Part shown: positions 7,881-16,370 of the stretch, piece by piece
How the letters are laid out: every line of letters begins with the position of its first letter
How positions within the stretch are numbered: position 1 is the stretch's first letter
Notes under the pieces: generated by a model
The model's database searches: none
Seen by the model: only the letters and a program-made list of their open reading frames with translations
What the model was told of the DNA's origin: nothing
Origin: CAVXXD01 sp963765625
GTDB taxonomy: Bacteria > Actinomycetota > Geothermincolia > Geothermincolales > Geothermincolaceae
DNA length: 64,000 nt
Assembly: GCA_963765625.1 (NCBI GenBank)
Contig: CAVXXD010000013.1
Coordinates: forward strand, 62,001-126,000
Reading direction: 5' to 3'
Translations under genes and position numbers: made by a program

Positions 7881-9284
7881 CTACGCGCCCGGCCTCCTGC
7901 GCATCCGGGGTTTGTGTACCACGCTGTTGTTGATGAACTCCTCTATCTGCTCGTGCAGGGCGCTCATCGGGGTCATGCGGCTGATCCACATGTCCCCCTG
8001 GAGAAGCAGCGTCGGTATGCCGGTCCGTTTCATGAACTCCTTGCGCAGCTCGGAGAAGATGCTCCAGGTCTGCTTGCAGCTGTGGTGCCCGCAGTAGATC
8101 AGGGCGTTGGCGCTCAACTCCCTGCAGGCCCAGGTGATGTCGTCGCACCAGTCGTAGAGCACCGAGCCTCCCCCGATCTGCCGGGTCATGAAGTAATCGA
8201 AGTTGTTGGAAGCGAGGTCGGCGATCATGCTCTCCTTGGAGGTGGTATCGATGCGTTTGGTAAACCAGGTTGAGGGCATGTCCCCCACCACGCTGATCCC
8301 CTGCTTCTCCAGCCAGTTGAAGAACCCCCCGAAGTCGAAATAGTAGAAGAGATAAGCCCAGTAGGTGCGGGCGATCTCCCTGGGGGCGGGGTAGTCCCCG
8401 GTCTCCACCCGCCTCCTGCAACACTCCAGCATCTTCTCCATGACGTTGATGCCTTCGTCCTTTCCCCAGACGGTGTACTTGGTCCCGTAGAGGTAGAGAT
8501 TGAAGATGTTGGGAACGGGGCTGGGGACCATCTTCCTGAACTCCCAGAGATCGTCGGCCAGGTCGTGTGCCCGGTTGGCTTTCTGGAGCACCTCGCGCAT
8601 CCTGTTCTCGTCGAGCTCCTCCCCTATGAATTCCTCCAACTCGGAAAGCATGGCCTTGAAATAGGTGTAGTAGAGCTCCCTGGCCCGCTCCGAGTTGTCG
8701 GACGGTTTCTCCAGCATGATCTGCGGGATCCCCAGGTAGTTGGCGACGAACTCGTGGATCTTGGAGTTGGCGTCGCACGAGCCGGGCGCCGCCGAGAGTA
8801 TCAGGTCCGGCTGGAAATCGATGCCGGTGAGGAGGGAGCCCATCTCGATGGCGCTGGCGGAGCAGAGGGTGTCCGGCAGCCCGAGGGAGAGGGCGTAATC
8901 CCAGTACTTGTCGCCCTGTTTGTCCAGGGCCGCCGTCGACAGGGTGGACACTCCCTCGGTGACGATGGGGATGGCGTTTTCAAACATGTATATGACCTCC
9001 GGGGCGAAGTTGAAGGGCGTCAGGATGATCTTCTTTCCTTCCGCCTTCCCCTTTACGGCATTGGCCGCCCATGTCCCCACCGCCTTGAAGAAGGCCAGGC
9101 TGGCCTCCTGCATGCCCGGCTCGAGGACCGCCTCGAGGGTCGCTCCCATCTCGGCCGGGACCAGCCTGGTCAGCCCCTCGACGGACTCCGGGCTCATCTT
9201 GTCCGGCAGGGTGGGAATTATGTTGAAGATGCCGGAGACCCGGTTGAAAAGCCCTTCGTGCGGCTTGAGCAGCTCGTTGTTCAT
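7881..9284 (-). CDS. 2-hydroxyacyl-CoA dehydratase/benzoyl-CoA reductase-like subunit (HgdB/BcrB family)
   Basis: Protein of 467 aa belonging to the HgdB/BcrB/double-cubane-cluster superfamily. Cysteines placed like cluster ligands include C141 (TLCSASAIEMG), C170 (APGSCDANSK) and the distal YCGHHSCKQTW region. The order of motifs (an N-terminal cysteine pair, then the SCDANSK turn, then a C-terminal GHHSCKQ) fits the family's two-lobe fold. It should bind a [4Fe-4S] or double-cubane cluster and the acyl-CoA. It lies 7 bases downstream of the HgdC/BcrC-like gene, the expected partner subunit, and directly upstream of the AcsB-like gene. The reaction could be dehydration of a 2-hydroxyacyl-CoA, ring reduction, or reduction of another small molecule; sequence alone does not decide. 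Confidence 0.88.
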   Translation of the reverse strand: MNNELLKPHEGLFNRVSGIFNIIPTLPDKMSPESVEGLTRLVPAEMGATLEAVLEPGMQEASLAFFKAVGTWAANAVKGKAEGKKIILTPFNFAPEVIYMFENAIPIVTEGVSTLSTAALDKQGDKYWDYALSLGLPDTLCSASAIEMGSLLTGIDFQPDLILSAAPGSCDANSKIHEFVANYLGIPQIMLEKPSDNSERARELYYTYFKAMLSELEEFIGEELDENRMREVLQKANRAHDLADDLWEFRKMVPSPVPNIFNLYLYGTKYTVWGKDEGINVMEKMLECCRRRVETGDYPAPREIARTYWAYLFYYFDFGGFFNWLEKQGISVVGDMPSTWFTKRIDTTSKESMIADLASNNFDYFMTRQIGGGSVLYDWCDDITWACRELSANALIYCGHHSCKQTWSIFSELRKEFMKRTGIPTLLLQGDMWISRMTPMSALHEQIEEFINNSVVHKPRMRRRPGA

Positions 9285-9291
9285 CCCTGCC

Positions 9292-10383
9292 TCACCTCCC
9301 TATCCTCTCCAGGAAAGCCTGGACGCGGGTCTTTATCCTCCCTGAGTCCGAGCTCGCCCCGTAATCTTTCTCAAGAATAAGAACGGGTATCCCTCTTTTC
9401 TCCAGGTCCAGCCGCAGGGCGACGTTGTCCACGGCGTGAAGGTCGCAGAACTTGTTGTGGACGAGGATCGCCCCGTCCACCCTGGCCTCTTCGGCTGTTG
9501 CCAGGACGAAGTCCCGGCGCTGGGCGTAGGCCTTGAACATGCGCGGGCAGTTGAGGTTGGACAGGTACCCTTCGGCCAGCCTGCGCAAGGGGGCGCCTTT
9601 CGAGTCCGGCAGGTCCCAGAAGGCGCGGGAGCCGAAGCACAACGTGTCGGCCACCACCATGCCGCCCAGGCCCTCGATCTCCTCCACCAGGTACAACTCG
9701 TCGGTGGCGGCGCCGGCCAGCATCAGCCTGGCCCTGAAACCACTCGCCGCGGCCTGAGACCTTTCCTCGAGGAAGCTCGACAGGACCGGCTTGAAGGCCG
9801 CCGCGGGCATGGAGCTGGAGAGCGTCACCATGGTCAGGGCCTCGGTACCGGTTACGGCCGGCTCGCTCCGCCGCCGCATCTCGTACATCGTCCTCAGCAT
9901 CCCCATGGTCTCCTGTTGCGCCGCGATAGCGGCCTCCAGAGCCTGATCGTCCACGTTCACCGAGAAGTGCTCCGAGATGGCGTCCCTCAGCATGCCCAGC
10001 TCTTCCTCGAAGTTGGCCAGCGAATCCTCCCTGACGAAGTGGGGCACGCGCAGGTAGTGGAAGAAGTCGGGGTCGCGGGCCAGCTGCCAGTTCTCGAACA
10101 TGCCGCGCAAGTGATCGCAGCCGTTGGTCTCGATCAGGCCGTCGAGAAAATCGTAGGTTCCGTCGAGGCCCAGCTGGAGGCAGGAGCGGCAGAAGCCGCA
10201 GTTGAAGTGGGACATGTAGGCGTCGGCTATCTCCTTCTCCGAGTTCCCCATGGCCTTGATGCGGTAGGGCAGGATGCCGGCAGCCTCGACTATCTCGATG
10301 GGAAGGGTGACGCAGGCATAGCCCAGCACCTTGCCCCCTTTTTCCTGCCATTCTTTCACGTACCGGTTGTGGATCTCCTCCAT
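9292..10383 (-). CDS. 2-hydroxyacyl-CoA dehydratase/benzoyl-CoA reductase-like subunit (HgdC-partner/BcrC family)
   Basis: Protein of about 363 aa with an N-terminal GYACVTLPIEIVEAAGILPYRI segment typical of the family and a cysteine group NCGFCRSCLQLGLDG (C62, C65, C68) that should hold the Fe-S cluster. The second half (TDELYLVEEIEGLGGMVV, then NKFCDLHAVDN) resembles the D-component fold. I chose the ATG at 10383, behind GAGGTGG, over an in-frame GTG nine bases earlier. It sits one gene upstream of the HgdB-like subunit, and the two probably form the heterodimeric catalytic core activated by the two ATPases. The extra cysteine pair at 62-68 hints at a double-cubane rather than a single cluster, but this is inference. 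Confidence 0.87.
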   Translation of the reverse strand: MEEIHNRYVKEWQEKGGKVLGYACVTLPIEIVEAAGILPYRIKAMGNSEKEIADAYMSHFNCGFCRSCLQLGLDGTYDFLDGLIETNGCDHLRGMFENWQLARDPDFFHYLRVPHFVREDSLANFEEELGMLRDAISEHFSVNVDDQALEAAIAAQQETMGMLRTMYEMRRRSEPAVTGTEALTMVTLSSSMPAAAFKPVLSSFLEERSQAAASGFRARLMLAGAATDELYLVEEIEGLGGMVVADTLCFGSRAFWDLPDSKGAPLRRLAEGYLSNLNCPRMFKAYAQRRDFVLATAEEARVDGAILVHNKFCDLHAVDNVALRLDLEKRGIPVLILEKDYGASSDSGRIKTRVQAFLERIGR

Positions 10384-10393
10384 GCCGACCACC

Positions 10394-11311
10394 TCACGCC
10401 TTCTTTTTAAAGAATCGCAGGACCCGGGCCCTCTTGATTATGGCGGCCACGTACCTGACCAGTCCTTTGAAGACGGGCCGGAGGACCGCCCTGACCATGC
10501 CCCCGTTCCGCAGGGACGCTTCCACCAGCCGGTCGACCAGCCCTTGCACGGTCCGTTCCAGTTTCTCCGCGTCGGTGTCGATGGATACCCGCTCGGAGAC
10601 CACCTCCCCGATGACCTTAAGGTCGCTGCCCAGCGCCAGCCCGGCTTCCTTGAGCAGGTCGCCGTCTATGCCGGCTGCCGCTTCGTCCATCATCTCGCTT
10701 AAGACCTTCTTGAAAAAGGGTTCGTTCACGCCCCCCAATATCCGGTCTCCGCGTGAAAGCGCGACCACCAGCCCGGAAGCCGCGTTGACAGCATCCGCCA
10801 CTTCCCGCATGTCGATATCGCGCACCAGGGTGAAGAGGGCGCTGGCCAGCAACTCATCCGGCAACTTCATGTAGCCGAGCGCTTTGGCGGTTATCCTGAT
10901 CAGGTCGTTGGCTATCTGGGGAACCACATTTAACAGGTTGGCGAGGGCCAGGGGGGAACCCACGACGCTGTCGACCTTTCCCTCCAGCACGGCCATGCAG
11001 GAATGGCAGTGCTCGGTCAGCGCGACACGCAGCTGGCCAAAGTCCACGGCCGCCGCGGCATCCGAGATGACCCCCACCCGGCTCTGGGCCAGCAGCCCGG
11101 GACTGGCCTGGTGGACGGCGATCAGCAGCTGCGAGACGGCGTTGACGGCCTCCCCCAGTTCCTTCCCATCCACGCCCCTGAAGGCTTCAGCCAGCATCTC
11201 CGCGCTCTCGTCGGCCGGCAGCTGCTCCAGGGATTCGGCCGTAGCCTTGACCACCTGGACCACCTGATTCACCAGGAACGGGTAGCTTTCTATGAGAGCC
11301 CGGGCCTCCAT
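10394..11311 (-). CDS. Hypothetical helical protein, about 305 aa, in the acyl-CoA redox operon
   Basis: I do not recognise this protein. It is predicted almost entirely helical, rich in Ala, Leu, Val and Glu, with no signal peptide and no clear transmembrane helix. A single CHSC motif (EHCHSCMAVLEG, near residue 130) could bind a metal or Fe-S centre. The C terminus is basic (AAIIKRARVLRFFKKK). The ATG at 11311 follows AGGGGTGAC; a GTG at 11314 is also possible. The gap to the downstream HgdC-partner gene is about 10 bases, and it follows a smaller protein of similar composition (11316-11933), so the two may form a complex. Conservation with the dehydratase-like genes in other genomes would show whether it is a true subunit. 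Confidence 0.75.
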   Translation of the reverse strand: MEARALIESYPFLVNQVVQVVKATAESLEQLPADESAEMLAEAFRGVDGKELGEAVNAVSQLLIAVHQASPGLLAQSRVGVISDAAAAVDFGQLRVALTEHCHSCMAVLEGKVDSVVGSPLALANLLNVVPQIANDLIRITAKALGYMKLPDELLASALFTLVRDIDMREVADAVNAASGLVVALSRGDRILGGVNEPFFKKVLSEMMDEAAAGIDGDLLKEAGLALGSDLKVIGEVVSERVSIDTDAEKLERTVQGLVDRLVEASLRNGGMVRAVLRPVFKGLVRYVAAIIKRARVLRFFKKKA

Positions 11312-11315
11312 CACG

Positions 11316-11933
11316 TCACCCCTGGCGGCGTTTCTTTGGCGGGCGGAGTACCGATTTGCCCATGGACATGGTAACCGTCGCCCCCACCCGGGCCATCCGG
11401 CAGAGCGACCTGCCGAGAACCGCGACGTCGATCTCTCCGACGTTCTCCGACAGGGAACGCGCCAGGGCCTTGCGGTTCTGCTTCAGGTCCAAGGTGAAGC
11501 GATCCAGGCGTGCGAGGGCGGAATTTACAGAGGCTATCATCGCCGCCCGCGTCTCGGCCGGCATGCCGCCCTCACCGGCAAGCCGCCTGGCCAGCTGGCC
11601 GTAAACCACGGGCAGCTCGTTCATTTTCCCTACATCGATGCCCTTCCCCACTTCGGCCAGAAGGCCCTTGAGCAGGGGCTCGGGGACGGCGTTTAACTGC
11701 CTCCCCATCTCCAACAGGAATTCCATCGTCCAGTCAACCATCTTCGGCAGGGCGCCGAAGAGGCTCATAGTGACGGCCGGGTCGTCCCAGAGCATGGTCC
11801 TGGCGAGACCCGCCGCGGTCTCCGGCCGGATACCCCCCATCGAACGGAGGATAGTGTCCTTTACGGCCGGCGTCGCGAGTACTTCCCGCAGGATGCGCTC
11901 GGAGAGTCCCGGGCTCACATTGGTGTCTTCCAT
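11316..11933 (-). CDS. Hypothetical helical protein, 205 aa, in the acyl-CoA redox operon
   Basis: Unrecognised protein with the same helical, Ala/Leu/Val/Arg-rich character as its downstream neighbour and short similar phrases such as VYGQLARRLAG against the neighbour's helical segments. A single cysteine (LGRSLCRMARVG) lies near residue 180, and the C terminus is strongly basic (SVLRPPKKRRQG). There is no signal peptide. It is separated by 19 bases from the end of the acyl-CoA dehydrogenase gene and by a few bases from the next gene, so it is firmly within the operon. It may be a paralogue or a partner of the 305-aa protein, as a regulatory or scaffold subunit. No function can be assigned. 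Confidence 0.75.
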   Translation of the reverse strand: MEDTNVSPGLSERILREVLATPAVKDTILRSMGGIRPETAAGLARTMLWDDPAVTMSLFGALPKMVDWTMEFLLEMGRQLNAVPEPLLKGLLAEVGKGIDVGKMNELPVVYGQLARRLAGEGGMPAETRAAMIASVNSALARLDRFTLDLKQNRKALARSLSENVGEIDVAVLGRSLCRMARVGATVTMSMGKSVLRPPKKRRQG

Positions 11934-11952
11934 TTTCTTCCTCCCTTACCAC

Positions 11953-13225
11953 TCAGAGTGTCTCGCATTCGAAGAACCAGCGGGCGGCCTCCATCTGGCA
12001 CAGCTGCTTGCCGCCCAGCCAGAGCTGGTTCATCTTGATGTCACGCCAGTGCTTCTCCACGTCCCAGTCCCTGTCCGCCCCGTAGGCCTCCATCAGGTTC
12101 ATGACCTTGCCTATGGCTTCGAGGCAGCTGGTCCATGGTGAAGTAGCGGAAGGAGCGCATCTTGGCCATCATGCGCGGGCTCCACCGCTCACCGTAAAGG
12201 TCCGGCCTGTCCAGCATGCGCACCGCCTGGTACCCGATCACCCGCACCACCTCGAGGGTGGAGACATAATCGGCCAGAACCCCCGCTACCGCGTCGTTCT
12301 CCTTAAGCGGCAGGCCGCGGTACTTCACCCGGCTAACGTAATCGAGCAGCCGTTCGTAGACGTCCATCATCACGCCGGACATGAAGGATATGACTATCCC
12401 ATTTCCAATGGAGACGAGGTCCGGGAAGTACAAGGCATCCAGCCCGGGGCCGTAAGCCCGGCACCACAGCGGGACCCGGACGTTCTCAAACCAGATGTCG
12501 CCGTTCTTGTCCGCCGCCATTCCGGCTTTCTCGTAAGGGCCGCTCTGGGTGACGCCGGGGGTGTTTGCCCGAACGTAGATGAGAGCGACGTCGTTGGGGT
12601 CGTTGGAGCCGGGTTTAGTTGTACAGACCGTGGCCAGGAGGTCGGCGATGCCTCCGGTGTTGGAAGGCCAGAGCTTGTGGCCGTTGATCACCCATTCGTC
12701 CCCGTCCTGCACGGCGGTGGTTCGGATGGTGCTCCCCTTCAACAGTTCCACGTTCTCTATGTCCGAGCCGCCCTGGGGCTCGGTCATGGCCAGGGCGCCG
12801 TTCACCATCTCGGTGGTGTTGCAGTAAAGGGGGGCGAACTCCTCCAGGAGCCGCCGGTTGACGTGGGGCTTGATCGCGATGAGCATGAGCGGCCACAGCG
12901 TCACCCCCAGCGCCACCGCCAGGCCCGAGTCGGCGCGGGCCATCTCCTCGCCCAGGACGAACATACTGGTGAAAGCATAATCGGATTGCCCGAAGCCCAT
13001 GCCTCCCAGGTCCACCGGGAAGAGCAGCCTCTGAAAGCCCATCTCCCCCAGCAGTTTCTTTGAAGGCGGGTGTATCAGTTTGTGCTCCTCCCAGTCCTCG
13101 TCAAACTTTCGGCGATTGGGGATGACCTCCTCGTCCGCCCATTTCCTCAATATTCTGGAAAGCGGCTGGACCAGGGGGGGAAGATATTCCAGGGGCCGGG
13201 TGATATCGTCTATAGTCCTCATCAT
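11953..13225 (-). CDS. Acyl-CoA dehydrogenase, frameshifted near the C terminus
   Basis: Flavoenzyme of the acyl-CoA dehydrogenase family, expected to form a 2,3-double bond in an acyl-CoA and pass electrons to ETF. It starts MMRTIDDITRP and has the N-terminal helical domain, the FAD/substrate-contact segment ALAMTEPQGGSDIEN, the beta domain (WVINGHKLWPSNTGG) and a C-terminal helical bundle. After FTMDQL the frame shifts at about 12124: omitting one base lets it continue as LEAIGKVMNLMEAYGAD to ARWFFECETL and a stop at 11953, ending like the adjacent paralogue (ARWFYQAETL). The uncorrected frame would run to 12041. This looks like a one-base insertion. ATG at 13225 follows GAGGGAGG; an ATG at 13222 is equivalent. 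Confidence 0.87.
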
Positions 13226-13236
13226 GACAACCTCCC

Positions 13237-14466
13237 TCACAACGTCTCGGCCTGGTAGAACCAGCGAGCAAAATCGTGCTTGGCCATTTCGAACGAACCC
13301 AGATAGCACTGGACCGTCTTGACGTCCCGCCAGTACCGCTCGAGTTGCCCCTCCTTGGCGTACCCGGCTGAAGCCATCAGTTCCATGGCCCGGTTGATGG
13401 CGTATTCGGCGGAATTGTAGATGTGGTGGACGAGCATGAGGGCGGAAGTGAATACTTTCTGTGAACCAGCCCCGCCGTGGGCGTCGGGCGCGGCAAGTAT
13501 GCCCGCGAGGTCGTAAGCCAGCAGCCGGTCGACTGCGATCTCGGCGGCGATCTCTCCCATCAGGGCCCCGGTCAAGGGGTTCTCTTTAAAAACCTGCCCG
13601 GTCCCCTTGATCACCCGGTTATCTCCCCACTCCCTGATGATATCGTAGGAAGACAGGAGCGCCCCGACAGCAGTGGCCGCCAGCCCCAGGTAGTACCAGG
13701 AGAGGAGGCGGCGCAGGCCCTCCTCCCCGCGCCAGGCGCAGTACGCGGCCGGTACCTTTACGCCGTCGAAGAAGATGTCGGCGTTGCGGCTGGCCGCCAG
13801 CCCGGTCTTGAGGAACTCCGCCTCACGCTTCAGCCCGGGGGAGTCGCCGGGCACCAGCATGAAGGCCGGCTCCTCCCCGTCCACGGCGCAGAGCACCCCG
13901 AACAGCCCGGCATCCCGGCCCGAACAACTGGGCCTGGCCTTATATCCCCTCAGGGTCCACCCGCCCTTTTCTTTTTCCGCCCTGACCTGGATGGCCTTGC
14001 CCCGCCATTCCGGGGCGCCCGCCAGGTCGCTGAAGGCCGGGAGGATGAAGGAGACGATGAGCGGCTTGTCGCTGTTACAGAAAAGGGGTGCGACCGCCTC
14101 GCTCGGCCCCTTGAGGTAATTGTCCTCCATGGCCAGCGCGGCCTGGAGGGCCAGGCTGTGGGCCGCCAGGAAACCGATGCCCACGTCCGCCCGGCCGATC
14201 TGCTCGAGGGCGGAGGTGATGGTGTAAGCGGCCTCGGGCTGATTGTGCTCCTCACCCCCGAGCTTCTCCGGCCAGAACATCTTCTGCAGGCCGACCTCCA
14301 CCATCACCCTGGAGAGGGACGGCGCAAGGAGACGGTCAAAGTCCTCCTTGAGTTCCAGTCGCTTGCCGATGATCTGCTTCTCGACCAAGCCGCTCAGGTT
14401 GGCAGCCAGGAGATCCGCTGTCTCCAGCCGGTTGCCGGGGTGAATGAAAAGGTCATGCCCGCTCAT
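13237..14466 (-). CDS. Acyl-CoA dehydrogenase family protein
   Basis: A 409-aa member of the acyl-CoA dehydrogenase family, the first gene of the leftward operon. It starts MSGHDLFIHPG after a GGAGGG ribosome site. It keeps the family layout (helical domain, central beta domain around GWTLRGYKARPSCSGRD, C-terminal helical domain ending ARWFYQAETL). The central TEPxGGSD flavin/substrate motif of typical members is replaced by VSFILPAFSD. It may therefore be a non-catalytic or altered partner of the next gene, forming a heteromeric enzyme as seen for some steroid and aromatic acyl-CoA dehydrogenases; this is inference. It is 11 bases upstream of the second dehydrogenase gene. Confidence 0.85.
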   Translation of the reverse strand: MSGHDLFIHPGNRLETADLLAANLSGLVEKQIIGKRLELKEDFDRLLAPSLSRVMVEVGLQKMFWPEKLGGEEHNQPEAAYTITSALEQIGRADVGIGFLAAHSLALQAALAMEDNYLKGPSEAVAPLFCNSDKPLIVSFILPAFSDLAGAPEWRGKAIQVRAEKEKGGWTLRGYKARPSCSGRDAGLFGVLCAVDGEEPAFMLVPGDSPGLKREAEFLKTGLAASRNADIFFDGVKVPAAYCAWRGEEGLRRLLSWYYLGLAATAVGALLSSYDIIREWGDNRVIKGTGQVFKENPLTGALMGEIAAEIAVDRLLAYDLAGILAAPDAHGGAGSQKVFTSALMLVHHIYNSAEYAINRAMELMASAGYAKEGQLERYWRDVKTVQCYLGSFEMAKHDFARWFYQAETL

Positions 14467-14623
14467 CTAAAGCCCTCCGTTCCCTCATGGATCCGAATCG
14501 GTTCCGAAAAACCCGACCTACCTTCGGCTTAAAATTATGCCGTGAATAGAGTGCTTTCCCTGGCGCACTATAAGTTTAACCCAACGGGGGTCTCCGTGCA
14601 GGGCAACGGTAGTAAGCGGTAGC

Positions 14624-15031
14624 TCAGTCTGCCCCGTAATCAATGATGGTAGTGCTCTCTCCCTTGACCTTTGCCCTCTCAAAGCCTCCCTGAACAATTC
14701 TCTCGCGCAGCAACTTCATGGCGATATCTTCTTTCCAGATGAACTCACAGAAATTGAGATACCTGTCCAGGATATCCAGCGCGGATTTGTCCTGGTTCAT
14801 GTGGCAATACATCTTCGCCAGCGATTCATACATCGCCGGCTCCGGCCCGACCTTTTGCCACATCGCATCGTTCTCTCCCGCGTCGATCGCCGCCAGGTAT
14901 TTTTTTTCCGCCGCTTCCAGTTTGCCGGCTTTACGCAAAGCCTCAGCTTTCTGGTAATAATTGCCGGCATGATTGTTTTGCCTGCCCTTGGCTTGTTCGC
15001 CCTTGCGCTTGAACCGTTCCGCGAACGTCAT
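14624..15031 (-). CDS. Small TPR-like protein, 135 aa
   Basis: Soluble helical protein with a tetratricopeptide-like pattern: AGNYYQKAEALRKAGKLEAA then KKYLAAIDAG, and a second helix pair around MYESLAKMYCHMNQDKSALDI. The N terminus is basic (FAERFKRKGEQAKG). No catalytic motif and no signal peptide. The start has a GAGGAAG site. A minus-strand promoter with TTGCCA at 15086-15081, a 17-base spacer and TAGCAT is visible upstream. The gene is divergent from dodecin and separate from the acyl-CoA operon. It probably has a protein-protein interaction role; nothing more can be said. Confidence 0.75.
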   Translation of the reverse strand: MTFAERFKRKGEQAKGRQNNHAGNYYQKAEALRKAGKLEAAEKKYLAAIDAGENDAMWQKVGPEPAMYESLAKMYCHMNQDKSALDILDRYLNFCEFIWKEDIAMKLLRERIVQGGFERAKVKGESTTIIDYGAD

Positions 15032-15057
15032 TACGCTTCCTCTCGATAGCGATCAGA

Positions 15058-15086
15058 ATGCTAAGCTATATACTATTCTCTGGCAA
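15058..15086 (-). promoter_or_regulatory. Possible promoter for the TPR-like gene
   Basis: On the minus strand TTGCCA (15086-15081) and TAGCAT (15063-15058) are separated by exactly 17 bases, about 25 bases before the start at 15031. The -10 matches consensus at only four of six positions, so support is modest. Confidence 0.35.
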
Positions 15087-15149
15087 GAAACTGTACAATT
15101 CTAACTGGCTATTAACATTGCCTCGCGAGGGGATGCGAAAGGGGAAGAC

Positions 15150-15374
15150 ATGGGATCGAGCGTTTACAAGATCATCGAGTTGGTGGGAACCAGCACGACT
15201 TCCTGGGAGTCTGCCGCCAAGAACGCGGTCGAGCTGGCGGGAGAGAGCCTCGAGGACATGCGCGTCGCCGAGGTGGACAGGCTGGACATGAAGATGCAGG
15301 ACGGCAAGGTGGTCGCTTTCCGTGCCCGGGTGTCGGTATCCTTCAAGTACAAAGAAAGGCCCGACCTCATCTAA
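15150..15374 (+). CDS. Dodecin family flavin-binding protein
   Basis: A 74-aa protein with the dodecin pattern: VYKIIELVGTSTTSWE at the N terminus, then AAKNAVELAGESLEDM and the strand VAFRARVSVSFKYKER. Dodecins are hollow dodecamers that store flavins or flavin breakdown products (or CoA in some bacteria) in the cytoplasm. The Trp in TSWESA corresponds to the residue that stacks on the isoalloxazine ring. The ATG follows GGGGAAGAC. Length matches the family (65-75 aa). A flavin buffer is plausible in a cell with this many flavoproteins. The gene lies between the divergent TPR-like gene and the esterase gene. Confidence 0.93.
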   Translation: MGSSVYKIIELVGTSTTSWESAAKNAVELAGESLEDMRVAEVDRLDMKMQDGKVVAFRARVSVSFKYKERPDLI

Positions 15375-15419
15375 CCTCGTCAAACCAGGGAACGGCATGC
15401 CGCCACGGAAGGATGGAAG

Positions 15420-16370
15420 ATGGACGAGAGGGCATACCTGATCCAGGCTTATTCGCTTAAAGCCGTCACGGCGCTAATGGAATTGTGCGCGAGGCCGTTC
15501 TGGAACCGCAACTCCCCCGAGGTCGGCAGGGAGATACTCGATGAGCCCTACGATACCGCCAACCGCCGCAAGCAGTCCCTGGATATCTTCGTCCCCAAGG
15601 GCGATCCTCCCTATCCCGTCCTCGTCTACACTCACGGCAGCGCCTGGCATGTGCTGGACAAGAAGGACTTCCGCTGGCTGGCAAAGCGTTATGCGGACCG
15701 TGGCTTCCTGGTGTTCAATATCAATCACAGGCTGGCGCCTGCCAGCAGGTTCGAAGAACAGATCGGGGATATCGGCAAAGCTTACCGCTGGGCCTACGAT
15801 CATGCGGCGGAGTTCGGCGGGGACAACACCAGGATGTTCCTGGCGGGGGATTCGGGGGGCGCGCATTACTCCGCCCTCTACTCCAGCATAGTCAACAAGC
15901 CGGAGTTGCTGGACAGCCTGGGAATCGAAAAGGGCATCCCGCCGGAAAGCCTGAGGGGCCTGGTCCTTTTCTACGGCGTTGCCGATTACGATTCCGCGAA
16001 GCATTCTCTCTTTCCCATGCGAGAAATGATAGGTTACGGTTTTATCGGCTATGTCCCCGACGAGGAGTCCGAGGAGTTCCAGCGCAGGGCGGCGTTGGCC
16101 TCCCCGGGCCCCCACATCGATAAGGATTTCCCTCCGGCCTACATCGCGTGCGGCGAACTGGACCCCCTGTGCCAGGAGTCCTTGATACTAGACATAATCC
16201 TCACCCGGGAAGGTGTCCCCCATCGTACTCGTATTTTCCCGAAGAGCAGGAAGTTCTTTAACTGGTTGCCCGTCCTGGGAAACCACGGATTCATCAGTTT
16301 TCCATTCTCCTACATGAAGCGCATCGCCATCAGTGAATCCATGGAGTTTCTGGACAGCCTGAAGGGATAG
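15420..16370 (+). CDS. Alpha/beta-hydrolase, HSL-type esterase/lipase
   Basis: Hydrolase of 316 aa. HGSAW (YTHGSAWHVLD, near residue 73) stands at the oxyanion-hole position that is HGGG in most HSL-family esterases. The nucleophile elbow FLAGDSGGAHYSAL (GDSGG, near residue 143) provides the catalytic Ser. An acidic segment ACGELDPLCQES supplies the likely Asp, and a late His (LGNHGFISF) could complete the triad. There is no signal peptide, so it should be cytoplasmic. The start ATG follows GGAAGATGG-type sequence 46 bases after dodecin. Its stop is followed directly by a decayed second hydrolase. Confidence 0.87.
   Translation: MDERAYLIQAYSLKAVTALMELCARPFWNRNSPEVGREILDEPYDTANRRKQSLDIFVPKGDPPYPVLVYTHGSAWHVLDKKDFRWLAKRYADRGFLVFNINHRLAPASRFEEQIGDIGKAYRWAYDHAAEFGGDNTRMFLAGDSGGAHYSALYSSIVNKPELLDSLGIEKGIPPESLRGLVLFYGVADYDSAKHSLFPMREMIGYGFIGYVPDEESEEFQRRAALASPGPHIDKDFPPAYIACGELDPLCQESLILDIILTREGVPHRTRIFPKSRKFFNWLPVLGNHGFISFPFSYMKRIAISESMEFLDSLKG

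Noticed and set aside
4834..14466. Ordinary benzoyl-CoA reductase or 2-hydroxyglutaryl-CoA dehydratase operon
   Set aside because: The CooC-like ATPase, the AcsB-like protein and the two unknown helical proteins do not belong to either operon as I know them, and a ferredoxin subunit is missing.
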